Shown: positions 54,405 through 64,000 of the stretch, piece after piece
How positions within the stretch are numbered: the stretch's first letter is position 1
How the letters are laid out: every line of letters begins with the position of its first letter
Assembly (NCBI RefSeq): GCF_020085105.1
Contig: NC_058058.1
Span: 252,501 to 316,500 of the forward strand
Length of the DNA: 64,000 nt
Source of the DNA: Siniperca chuatsi
Lineage: Eukaryota; Chordata; Actinopteri; Centrarchiformes; Sinipercidae
Direction of reading: 5' to 3'
Made by a program: the position numbers and the translations under genes
Notes under the pieces: model-generated
What the model was told of the DNA's origin: nothing
Seen by the model: the letters and a program-made list of their open reading frames with translations, nothing else
Databases searched by the model: none

Positions 54405-57400
54405 ATGGAGAGCGACTGTCGGATCCCCGTGGCCTGTTGTCGGCCTCGAGTCCTCGTCCTCCACGCTCTGTTCTGGGGCCTCGTCTCCCTCAGGTCAGTG
54501 TGTCCTCAGAGGTCAGAGGTCAGTGTGTCCTCAGAGGTCAGAGGTCAGTGTGTCCTCAGAGGTCAGAGGTCAGTGTGTCCTCAGAGGTCAGTGTGTCCTC
54601 AGAGGTCAGCGTGTCCTCAGAGGTCAGAGGTCAGTGTGTCCTCAGAGGTCAGTGTGTCCTCAGAGGTCAGCGTGTCCTCAGAGGTCAGTGTGTCCTCAGA
54701 GGTCAGAGGTCAGTGTGTCCTCAGAGGTCAGTGTGTCCTCAGAGGTCAGTGTGTCCTCAGAGGTCAGAGGTCAGTGTGTCCTCAGAGGTCAGTGTGTCCT
54801 CAGAGGTCAGCGTGTCCTCAGAGGTCAGTGTGTCCTCAGAGGTCAGAGGTCAGTGTGTCCTCAGAGGTCAGTGTGTCCTCAGAGGTCAGCGTGTCCTCAG
54901 AGGTCAGCGTGTAGTCAGGTCAGTGTGTCCTCAGAGGTCAGTGTGTCCTCAGAGGTCAGTGTGTCCTCAGAGGTCAGCGTGTCCTCAGAGGTCAGTGTGT
55001 CCTCAGAGGTCAGCGTGTCCTCAGAGGTCAGTGTGTCCTCAGAGGTCAGCGTGTCCTCAGAAGTCAGCGTGTAGTCAGGTCAGTGTGTCCTCAGAGCGTC
55101 AGCGTGTAGTCAGGTCAGTGTGTCCTCAGAAGTCAGCGTGTCCTCAGAAGTCAGCGTGTAGTCAGGTCAGTGTGTCCTCAGAAGTCAGCGTGTCCTCAGA
55201 GGTCAGCGTGTCCTCAGAGGTCAGCGTGTCCTCAGAAGTCAGCGTGTAGTCAGGTCAGTGTGTCCTCAGAAGTCAGCGTGTCCTCAGAAGTCAGTGTGTA
55301 GTCAGGTCAGTGTGTCCTCAGAAGTCAGCGTGTCCTCAGAGGTTAGCGTGTCCTCAGAGGTTAGCGTGTCCTCAGAAGTCAGTGTGTCCTCAGGTCAGCG
55401 TGTCCTCAGAGGTTAGCGTGTCCTCAGAAGTCAGCGTGTAGTCAGGTCAGTGTGTCCTCAGAAGTCAGCGTGTCCTCAGGTCAGCGTGTCCTCAGAGGTT
55501 AGCGTGTCCTCAGAAGTCAGCGTGTCCTCAGAAGTCAGCGTGTCCTCAGAAGTCAGCGTGTCCTCAGAAGTCAGCGTGTAGTCAGGTCAGTGTGTCCTCA
55601 GAGGTCAGCGTGTCCTCAGGTCAGCGTGTCCTCAGAAGTCAGTGTGTAGTCAGGTCAGCGTGTCCTCAGAGGTCAGCGTGTCCTCAGAGGTCAGCGTGTC
55701 CTCAGGTCAGCGTGTCCTCAGAAGTCAGTGTGTAGTCAGGTCAGCGTGTCCTCAGAAGTCAGCGTGTCCTTAGAAGTCAGTGTGTAGTCAGGTCAGCGTG
55801 TCCTCAGAAGTCAGCGTGTCCTCAGAAGTCAGCGTGTCCTCAGAGGTCAGTGTGTCCTCAGAGGTCAGCGTGTCCTCAGAAGTCAGTGTGTAGTCAGGTC
55901 AGCGTGTCCTCAGAGGTCAGCGTGTCCTCAGAAGTCAGCGTGTCCTCAGAAGTCAGCGTGTCCTCAGAGGTCAGCGGTCAGTGTGTCCTCAGAGGTCAGA
56001 GTGTCCTCAGAGGTCAGAGTGTCCTCAGAAGTCAGCGTGTCCTCAGAGGTCAGCGTGTCCTCAGAGGTCAGCGTGTCCTCAGAAGTCAGAGGTCAGTGTG
56101 TAGTCAGAGGTCAGCGTGTCCTCAGAGGTCAGCGTGTCCTCAGAGGTCAGCGTGTCCTCAGAGGTCAGCGTGTCCTCAGAGGTCAGCGTGTCCTCAGAAG
56201 TCAGCGTGTCCTCAGAGGTCAGCGTGTCCTCAGAGGTCAGCGTGTCCTCAGAAGTCAGAGGTCAGTGTGTCCTCAGAGGTCAGAGTGTCCTCAGAGGTCA
56301 GAGGTCAGAGTGTCCTCAGAGGTCAGAGGTCAGCGTGTCCTCAGAAGTCAGAGGTCAGTGTGTCCTCAGAAGTCAGCGTGTCCTCAGAGGTCAGCGTGTC
56401 CTCAGAGGTCAGCGTGTCCTCAGAGGTCAGCGTGTCCTCAGAGGTCAGTGTGTCCTCAGAAGTCAGCGTGTCCTCAGAGGTCAGAGGTCAGTGTGTCCTC
56501 AGAAGTCAGCGTGTCCTCAGAGGTCAGCGTGTCCTCAGAGGTCAGCGTGTCCTCAGAGGTCAGAGGTCAGTGTGTATATAAGTGTGTAATATGAAAACGT
56601 TTATTGAAATGTTTGTTGTGTTTCAGAGTGTTCGGAGCGGCTCTGCTGAGCGACGAGAAAACTTCAGGTATTGTCATCAGCAAGGAATCCTGGGAAAACC
56701 AAATGAATGCGTAGACTTTAATCTTGTGTTTGGCTGCTTTTCATTACGCTAACGTGTTTCCTCGCTTCCCTCGCGTCTCCGCTCCTCGCAGCTCCCTGAA
56801 GCTGAGCGCTCAGATCTGCACACATTTAAACAGGAACCGGTTCCTGTTTCAGCGTCAGAGCACAACAGCATGGACGAACATGCTGTGGGCCTCCTCGTCT
56901 CCTCTCCTCCTCCAGACGCCTCCTCCTCTCGTCTCCTCTCTCCTCCTCGTCTCGTCTCGTCTCGTCTCCTCTCTCCTCCAGACGCCTCCTCCTCTCGTCT
57001 CCTCTCTCCTCCTCGTCTCGTCTCGTCTCCTCTCTCCTCCAGACGCCTCCTCCTCTCGTCTCCTCTCTCCTCCTCGTCTCGTCTCGCCTCCTCTCTCCTC
57101 CAGACGCCTCCTCCTCTCGCCTCCTCTCTCCTCCAGACGCCTCCTCTCTCGTCTCCTCTCTCCTCCTCGTCTCGTCTCCTCTCTCTCTCCAGACGCCTCC
57201 TCCTCTCGTCTCCTCTCTCTCTCTCCAGACGCCTCCTCCTCTCGTCTCCTCTCTCCTCCTCCTCGTCTCGTCTCCTCTCCTCTCTCCTCCAGACGCCTCC
57301 TCCTCTCGTCTCCTCTCTCCTCCTCGTCTCGTCTCCTCTCTCCTCCAGACGCCTCCTCCTCTCGTCTCCTCTCTCCTCCAGACGCCTCCTCCTCTCGTCT

Positions 57401-58577
57401 CCTCTCTCCTCCTCGTCTCGTCTCGTCTCCTCTCTCCTCCAGACGCCTCCTCGTCTCGTCTCGTCTCGTCTCCTCATCTCGTCTCCTCTCCTCGCTCCTC
57501 CAAGTGCATTTAAGGGATCAGCAGATCCTCCATGACGGCGGAGGATCTGTGATTTCGGAGAGCGGACGTGAGGATAAGTTAGCGTGATGAAAAGCTGCTG
57601 CTGTTTCCTCTCATTTTGACCTCTGACCCCTCCTCCCCTCCCCCTCCTCCCTCCTCCTCCTGCAGCGGTGAAAGCGGTGGTCGCCCCCTGCTGGCTGCTG
57701 GAGGAGTTTGTGGTGACGGCAGAGTGTTCGCAGTGTAACGCCTTCCAGACTGTAAGTGTTGAAGTAAAAAACCGAATGCGTTTAAAGACTGCGTCCTTGA
57801 ACGCCTTGAGAGTTTTGAAACTGGCTGGTGGTTGTCATGACAACAGCGGCAGTGATGAGGTTGTTTGTTGTGTTGCAGAGGTCGTGGTCGTCCTGCAGAC
57901 CGACGGGATACGTGGAGAGAGTCAACTGCACCAGATCCAACAGAGACGAGTACAAGAGGTCAGACTGACATCTGGGAGCTAACAGCCAGCTGGGAGCTAG
58001 CAGCCGGCTGGGAGCTAGCAGCCGGCTGGAAGCTAGCAGCCAACTGGGAGCTAGCAGCCGGCTGGGAGCTAACAGCCGGCTGGGAGCTAGCAGCCGGCTG
58101 GGAGCTAGCAGCCGGCTGGGAGCTAGCAGCCAACTGGGAGCTAGCAGCCAGCTGGAAGCTAACAGCCAGCTGGAAGCTAGCAGCCGGCTGGAAGCTAGCA
58201 GCCGGCTGGAAGCTAGCAGCTAGCTGGGAGCTAACAGCGTGTGTTTGTTGAGTTTCCTGTCTGAACGTTAATGAAGCAGATTGATGAAGCTCAGTGTTCA
58301 GATCTAAAACATGAAACCTAATCCAGGAAGTAGCCACGTCCTTATTATGTACAGAATCTGATCGGACTCATTATCAGCAGATAATCAATATTAAAGTTAA
58401 TTAAATCTCTCCCCCCCCAGCTGCCGCTCTGCAGTGATGGAGGAACATCTCTTCTGGAAGTTCGAGGCGGCCATGTTGGCTCTGACGGCACTCTTCGCCG
58501 TCGTGGTGGTCGTCCGTCAGCGCTGGCTCGACCGCCTCGCCTCCGAGAAGGTCCGCCGCCAGATAGAGTCCATCTAG
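54405..58577 (+). CDS. jtb: JTB, jumping translocation breakpoint protein
   Basis: Five coding exons: 54,405-54,493, 56,627-56,667, 57,666-57,751, 57,879-57,958 and 58,421-58,577, giving 150 residues (the human protein is 146). JTB is a small single-pass membrane protein linked to mitochondria and cytokinesis. The N-terminal hydrophobic stretch VLVLHALFWGLVSLRVFGAA is a signal peptide. The luminal part carries PCWLLEEFVVTAECSQC, RPTGYVERVNCT and DEYKSCRSAVMEEHLFWKFE, all strongly JTB-like. The membrane segment is AAMLALTALFAVVVVV, and the tail is RQRWLDRLASEKVRRQIESI, ending as in mammals. Every splice junction is GT-AG and phase consistent. The first 25 residues are poorly conserved in this family. 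Introns 1, 2 and 4 are minisatellites. Convergent with GLMP; both genes are on human 1q. Confidence 0.95.
54494..56575. repeat. 18-bp minisatellite filling JTB intron 1, unit contains the splice donor
   Basis: More than 100 copies of TCCTCAGAGGTCAGTGTG-type units with GTGTG/GCGTG, GAGG/GAAG and occasional TAGTCAGG variants. The array starts exactly at the exon-1 donor CCCTCAG|GTCAGTGTG, and each unit repeats AG|GTCAGTG. Long ORFs through it (up to 286 codons) are artefacts, since a real acceptor follows at 56,626. Confidence 0.97.
56885..57500. repeat. CT-rich minisatellite in JTB intron 2
   Basis: Repeats of about 50-60 bp based on CTCCTCTCTCCTCCAGACGC and CTCCTCGTCTCGTCTC. Each unit carries CTCCAG, a polypyrimidine-AG acceptor-like motif. 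ORFs on both strands are artefacts. Confidence 0.93.
57975..58235. repeat. 18-bp minisatellite in JTB intron 4
   Basis: About 15 copies of CTGGGAGCTAGCAGCCGG with GAAGC and AACAGCC variants, starting 16 bases after the exon-4 donor. Frames stay open on both strands for 18-bp reasons only. Confidence 0.95.
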
Positions 58578-59139
58578 GACACCAGAGACACCTGGACCAG
58601 GACTTGTGTTAGGACCTGGACCTTGTGGTTTTTATACTACAGCAGTATTTTAACAACATGTGGAGTTTAAACTGATCCAGACTGAAGACACACTGAGATC
58701 CATCAGGGATCAGGACTAAGAAAAACCTGCAGAGAACTGGACTCTTTGTTTTCACCTTCAACTTTATTTAAAATGGATTTAGAAACACGACGACCAGCAG
58801 ACGTTTCTGACCGGTTTGATTCTCTTGAACAAATGATAAGTTTCAGACGTGAGTTTGAAGATGTTCGATATTCGACTTTAATTAAAAAACAAAAGAGCGA
58901 ATCGAAGTTCAGCTTCAGCTAAAACGACTTTCGCATCAAACTGGACCTAAACCAGTCTGAACTGGGTCAGAACTGGACCTCAGCGGTCCTGGTTCTGAGC
59001 AGGTCTGACAGTCGAACTGTTTTAACTTCAATTCATTTTCTTTTCTCAAGAATTCAACTTTCACTCACTAAAATCCCAAATTAATTCTATTAAGATTATT
59101 TTCCAGTGAAACTTTATTTTAATATTCAGAGTTTCAGTG

Positions 59140-59202
59140 TGATGGTGAGGCCCCCAGACCACCAGACCCCCCAGGTCCAGGGGTCTGGGGGCCTCACCAT
59201 CA
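59140..59202. repeat. perfect 21-bp inverted repeat (hairpin)
   Basis: The arm 59,140-59,160 (TGATGGTGAGGCCCCCAGAC plus C) is the exact reverse complement of 59,182-59,202. The 21-base loop is itself C-rich (ACCCCCCAGGTCCAG). The stem is strong and GC-rich. No T run follows, and in a vertebrate this is not a bacterial-type terminator. Confidence 0.9.
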
Positions 59203-59207
59203 GTGTG

Positions 59208-59275
59208 TTGAGTCCTCACAGCTTCATCAGGCAGAGCCTCCAGAGAGGACTGTGGAAGACCAGAACCAGGTCCAG
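59208..59275 (+). pseudogene. relic of a zinc-finger gene linker
   Basis: Reads GAGTCCTCACAGCTTCATCA, then GGCAGAGCCTCCAG, then after a deletion AGAGGACTGTGGA and GACCAG. It corresponds to the SSQLHQAEPP...EDCGGPGP linker of genes A-C (for example 26,812-26,905 in gene B). No finger sequence remains. It lies in the JTB-GLMP intergenic space, about 11 kb from gene C. Confidence 0.7.
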
Positions 59276-60076
59276 GTAGACATTTGTTTTATCCGGTCTG
59301 GGGGTCTGAGCTCGGGGGCCCTCAGCTCGGGGGCCCTCAGCTCATGTCATCACAGCGGTCCAGTGAAAACCATGTATCTGAACTGGAGATACGTGGTTTT
59401 CAGACAGCAACTTTAGAAATCTGCTGCTAAAACTTTGATTTACTTTGTTTCTGAATTTAAAACTTTATTCTTCATCTGAAGGAACAAAAATTAAAAGTTT
59501 TGTTGCTCGCGACAGAAACTGGGTCAGAACTGGACCTCAGCGGTCCCGGTTCTCAGTTTAAATCCTCCCTCCAGACGAATCTGTCCACCTCGTTGGTTGA
59601 CCTCGCCGCTCGCTGGGCTCTGATTGGTCCCTGAGATTCAAACTGAACCAACACGGCAGAGTCAGATAAACCTGCAGAGACTGACGTCATCATCTAACCC
59701 TTCTCTGATTGGTCAGACAACAGCTGATTAGTTGTTTCCCTGTTTGAACGCAGCGCCGGCTGGAAATGATCTTATTGCTAATTTTCAGGTTTGACTGTAA
59801 ACGTCTGGTTTTATTTTTCTGTGAAGTTTCTGACAAAATAAACAGTTTGTTAAAAAACACGAGTGATGAACTGAAACTAATTTAGCTCAACACAAGTACA
59901 CTAAAACTAAATCTGGCACCTCGCGGGGCCCCGGGTCCCGTTCTTTAAGGGCCCCCCTTAAAGATTCAGCCCTGAAGAAACTCTGAACATCATGAAATTA
60001 AACTTCTTTAACTGAAATAATATAAATAATAAATTATCTGGTGAATTCATCGACAAAGACATTTGAAATTTTTATT

Positions 60077-60844
60077 AAAGTAATTTTCCAAACTCAAAAA
60101 AAAAATCAAATAAAGAACATCTGAAGATTTAAAAATAAAATAAAAGCTGGTTTTACTGCTTTAAGAAGAGAATCAGATCTGAAGGACTTCGTCTGAAACA
60201 CAGATCCACTTCCTGTTTGAGAGTCGACTTCAAGCTGAGTTTTCTCGCGTGAACGTGTTTAACGGTCTTCTTCGGTTCGTTACACGCTGCCTCAACAGAA
60301 TCTCGCAGCACAGACCAGTTGGAAAACCGAGGCTCTGATTGGCCGACCCGGGCCAGGTCCAGGTCTCTGAATACAGTCTGCGGTTTAAAAGTATAAATCA
60401 GGAGATTCTCTATATTTTTAAAGTTCAGACTCGAACACTGATGATCTTCTTCCTCGGAGCCGAAGAGCAGCTGTGTTTTTAAAGATTTACGTCTTCAGCG
60501 GGAACCAATGGGAGCCGAGAGCCGCGGACAGGAAGTCAGTCAGAACGGAGAGACGCACGAACCCGGTGATGGTTTGAGTCTGAACGTGAACCATAAATCT
60601 GAAACAGCAGATTTAAGGTTTAAAAAAAGAAATCTGATCCTTTTCTCTGTAATCATTATTAATGAACAGTTATCAGACGAGCTGAAGGTCGTTTCCGTCA
60701 CCGTTAAAAACAAACAAGTGAGGAAAGTAAAAAGTCTCCTGGGTCCTGATTGGCTGGATGGACAGTGATGTCACCGGTCCGTCGACACAATCACCGAGTA
60801 AATTTAAAACCGTCTCTGTCGTCTCATTGGCTGCGACCCAGCCG
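60077..60844 (-). other. probable GLMP 3' UTR
   Basis: The sequence between the GLMP stop and the minus-strand AATAAA at 60,071-60,076. No other gene feature is visible; an 86-codon plus-strand frame at 60,508 has no family motif. Confidence 0.45.
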
Positions 60845-63400
60845 TCAGTTGATTGGTTCGTAGGTCGTCGTCGAGGCCGCCGCCCTCTTGCGGACGCAGA
60901 TGCAGACTCCGCCCAGCAGCAGGAGGATCGTGGGAGTTCCCAGACCGACCGCCATCATGGTGATAACCAGCGGAGAGAAGGAGTCGACGGGAGGAGAGCC
61001 GGAGCCCACCAACACCGTCCTGAAGGAAACACACGAAGAAGAATTACGATTAGTTTAAATTAAATTTACAGTTTAGTTAAATGATTTAAATTCAGTCACT
61101 GAAACAAAACCGACCAGCTGAGGAACTTGGTGCTGTTGTAGAACGGGTCTCCTGCCAGGCCGAAGCTCACGTTCAGTCCGAATGTTTCTGGTTCTGCGTA
61201 GAAGGCTCGGATCAGACCGGATGCCGCCGCCGTCGCCTCGCCGCTCTGAGGCCGCGGGTCGGAGTGACGGCACGGCGTGGCGTCCTCCAAAGCCGGCTCA
61301 GACTGACGGTACGCCACCGGCTTCCACTGAACAAAACCCAGAACGTCAGAGCTGCCGTTCACTGACGAAACCCACTGAGACACCTGAGAGGTCAAAGGGC
61401 AACACGTGTTAGCAACGTAACTGAGAGCAGCGGTAACTTTGGTTTGCAGTCCGCAGACACACCTTGTACGAACAACACCGACAGACAAACGCGATCAAAG
61501 TGCGCTTACAGGGTAACAGACAAAACGCCCCTCGGCCGGGAATCGAACCGCAGCTTTTAGCTTGGTATTTTATGGTTTACGGTAAACACATCGTTTCCCT
61601 CGCATCTTAGTCCCCGAAGACGTGAGGTCAGACGTCTCGGCCGGATCGCGGCCGGGTCTCGGGTCAGACGAACCACAGCGTGTAAATAACTTCACCGCTC
61701 TGACTCTAAATCACCGTGAACCACTTCTACTGGCTGCAACATGTTTATTTATTATCTGTCAGCAGTTGATTGAATTATTGATCACCTTGAATATTGACGG
61801 CGTGAACTCGTCGTCAATCGATCGATGAACCTCCACTCTGCTCAGAGGATAAGCCCCGCCCACCGCCTGCAGTTCCAAGAGGAACCTGGAACGAGTCGCC
61901 CGTGGCAACACGCTGTCAAGCCACACCTCCAACTGGGAGGAGTTAGCCGTGTGGAGGAGGCGGGGCCATGATTGGCCACGCCCCTCCGACTCAAACACCG
62001 ATAACTGCAAGAAAAAGAAAGTGATTAAAGGCTGAAAGTCATTATAAATAACATCCAGCCGCTAGATGATGACTGGTCAGTCCCGTTGCCCCGCATAAAC
62101 CTGTACCGGCCCCGGGCCGTCGGTTCTGTTGGACTCTGTCGGACCCTGTCGGACTCTGCCGGACCCTGGCCCACTTCTGAATCCCATCTGATGCGCATCT
62201 TCGTTTTAACGGTACGTTGTACTTCTTGGAAATTTGCTTGAATTTTTCACATTTTAATGTTGAATGAAAACAAAAACAAACCACTGCTGCGTCACATGAC
62301 AGAGGTCACATGACAGAGGTCACCTGACAGAGGCCACATGACAGAGGCCACATGACAGAGGTCACCTGACAGAGGTCACATGACAGACTGCTGTAGTTTG
62401 ACCTCTGACCTGCAGGCACAGTGATCCGTTGGTGAAGGTTGCGGCGGCTCCGCAGAGCAGAGCGGTCGGACCCGACAGGTTGAGGCGGGACCAGCTGAAG
62501 TCCTGCAGCTCGTACGGAGGGAAAAGGTCGGAGGTCGGATCGGCCGTGTCGTTTACATCATCGTACTCCAACAACTGCGAGACAGGAAACAGTTTTATTC
62601 AATGAAAACATCGACGAGTTATTTTCCTCTTCGTTAAACTCTCGTACGGTTCAACTGATGATTTAATGTTCAGTCTCGTTATTCCCAACACGTTACTAAC
62701 GAGTGACATCAAGTGATTTAAGGTGGACTGACTGATGTTAGCAGATTTAAGGTGGATATTTCTGACCCTGCTGAAGACGACGGCGGTGCTGTCCAGGACG
62801 CTGCTCTCTGGCTCCACCTTCAGGCTGCCGCTGTGGTTACGAGCCACAAACTGAGGCCAGTTCACCTGAGAGAGAAACACAAGAGCATCACACCTGGTCA
62901 GGACAGGTGTGCACAGGTGCAATATCATCTCTAGCTGATGATTGGCTCGTCGGTCGTCCCGTCACTTCCTCGTTCAAATCACACCAGAAAACTAAACGTG
63001 TTTATAAAGACGAGAAGAACAAAATGGAAACAGCTGCTTTCTGTGATTTGTCCTTGAAAGCGAGATGTGAAGACGTTAAAGTCATTAAAGTCATTTAAAC
63101 AACATCGTACACTTTTTATACTCTTTTACATCTCGTTAATTTTGCAGTATTTGCTTTTCGTTTCTTATATTTATATTTATATTATTTATGTTTATTGTTT
63201 CCATGAAACTCTGCGGTGCTAAAGACGAGACAGACCTGGACGGTAGAAGAAGACGTGTTGGTGTGGACGAGCAGCAGCGTTGGCGCCCCCTGGCTGCAGA
63301 ACAGGAAGTGGAGCGTGTCGTTGTCTCCCACGGCTCTCACGTGCAGCAGGTCGCCACCGGGAGGCGTCGAGGTCGAGCCGGGGTTCAACTCTACCGACAG
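60845..63400 (-). CDS. glmp: GLMP, glycosylated lysosomal membrane protein (5' end beyond window)
   Basis: Six exons on the minus strand: 63,236-63,400, 62,767-62,865, 62,410-62,574, 61,786-62,004, 61,115-61,383 and 60,845-61,019, all GT-AG. They encode 363 residues; the signal-peptide exon is missing to the right. GLMP is a heavily glycosylated lysosomal protein that stabilises the transporter MFSD1. Family landmarks: DLLHVRAVGDNDTLHFLF, FPPYELQDFSW, PRLLHTANSSQLEV, RSIDDEFTPSIF, FVQWKPVAYRQ and SWTVLVGSGSPPVDSFSPLV. There are about ten N-x-S/T sites. A single membrane span (LVITMMAVGLGTPTILLLLG) is followed by a short tail ending TTTYEPIN, whose YEPI fits the tyrosine lysosomal sorting motif. 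Intron 3 holds a 14-bp repeat. The gene converges on JTB. Confidence 0.93.
62297..62385. repeat. 14-bp tandem repeat in a GLMP intron
   Basis: About six copies of CACATGACAGAGGT with CACCTGACAGAGGC variants, between the exons ending 62,004 and 62,410. Confidence 0.9.
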
Positions 63401-63799
63401 CTGACGGAGAGAAGAAGAAACGCAGATCTCCATCAATCATCAGTGATCAAAGACTGACACCGATCGATCGACGGCTCGAAGAGAATCTGATCAAACTGTT
63501 TCTTTGTGGAGGAAAACATTTAATAACTTTATTGACGTAGAATAAATAACAGTAACATTGTTTTCATCTTTTCTCCTCGAGCAAATAAACACAAAACATA
63601 ATTTACAAATTTATTTTTTACATATATTCAAACTTATTCTGAAGGTCAGTTAAAATTAATCAGCATTAAACTCACAGCAGCTAACAGTTCGGATTATAAA
63701 ACATCAGAAAATATGTGACAAAGAAAAGCAGCAAATCTTCTTGTTTAAGCTGGAAAAAGCTAATTTATGGAATTTTTCGTTTGAAACATTTAAACAATT

Positions 63800-64000
63800 A
63801 TTTGATTATATAAATCAATAGAGGAAACATCGCAGATTCAGCCGCGCGAGTCTCAGTCCGACCCAGATGATCAGAAAGGTCCGGTTAGCATCTTTTATTT
63901 ATGTTGTTTGTTAGCTTGTTAGCGGTTGTGAAACATATCTGCTACGATGTTACGTAAGAACAACGTGAACACACGTCAGTAGATAGCGGAACGAGGCTCC
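63800..64000. repeat. dispersed repeat, copy 2 (cut by window edge)
   Basis: Second copy of the repeat at 29,140-29,345, sharing GTTAGCGGTTG, GATGTTACGTAAGAACAA and GTCAGTAGATAGCGGAA in order. It lies in the first intron of GLMP. Confidence 0.7.

Larger units (their letters stand above)
58578..60070. other. JTB 3' UTR and convergent intergenic region
   Basis: The region after the JTB stop. ATTAAA occurs near 58,880 and AATAAA near 59,835 as possible polyadenylation signals for JTB. TTTATT at 60,071-60,076 is AATAAA on the minus strand and may serve GLMP. A hairpin (59,140-59,202) and a zinc-finger linker relic (59,208-59,275) lie within. GGGGGCCCTCAGCTC is duplicated near 59,316-59,342. Confidence 0.4.

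Noticed and set aside
54369..55249. Frames of 181-286 codons running from JTB exon 1 into the intron
   Set aside because: The repeat lacks stops in several frames. JTB homology resumes only after the 56,626 acceptor, so the stretch is intron.
56749..57587. Arg/Glu-rich minus and Leu/Ser-rich plus frames
   Set aside because: Artefacts of the CT-rich minisatellite in JTB intron 2.
59140..59202. Rho-independent terminator
   Set aside because: The hairpin has no following T tract, and this is eukaryotic DNA.
60508..60768. 86-codon plus-strand frame
   Set aside because: It lies antisense in the probable GLMP 3' UTR, with no recognised domain, no splice partner and no supporting context.

Overview
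The window is vertebrate nuclear DNA and almost certainly teleost. Genes are split by GT-AG introns, and the zinc-finger genes carry the fish-specific N-terminal (FiNZ-type) exon and its usual acidic linker. The repeats are those of ray-finned fish: L2/Maui-like, RTE, R4-like, I/Nimb-like and L1/Tx1-like LINEs, hAT and Harbinger relics, a tRNA-derived SINE and many minisatellites. Species cannot be decided from sequence alone.

Left two thirds (1-48 kb): a C2H2 zinc-finger cluster buried in transposon debris. Gene A (minus) has a first exon at 13,986-14,049, a possible cassette exon at 10,088-10,309 and a 15-finger last exon at 5,817-7,963. Gene B (plus) has a first exon at 23,512-23,575 and a 17-finger last exon at 24,871-27,686. 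The first exons and promoters of A and B are almost identical inverted copies. Gene C (minus) has a FiNZ exon at 47,876-48,068, a 10-finger last exon at 38,342-39,888 and an 8-kb intron full of LINEs. A decayed fourth copy lies at 19,867-20,621. All the splice junctions are phase 1, so the exons are interchangeable without loss of frame. Between the genes lie a 1.6-kb CTGT/CTCT array, a 47-bp satellite of 22 copies, and a 36-bp repeat that expanded in frame inside a LINE reading frame.

Right third (48-64 kb): three ordinary protein genes. A small three-exon gene (49,111-52,072, plus) encodes an 83-residue putative secreted peptide precursor that I do not recognise. JTB (54,405-58,577, plus) is complete in five coding exons, with three of its four introns occupied by unrelated minisatellites. 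GLMP (60,845-63,400, minus) lacks only its signal-peptide exon, which must lie beyond the window. JTB and GLMP converge tail to tail.

The most unusual signals are: the JTB intron-1 array, whose unit repeats the exon-1 splice donor dozens of times; the LINE ORF that grew a coding 12-residue repeat; the mirrored zinc-finger promoters with phase-matched exons; and the unknown small secreted peptide gene.
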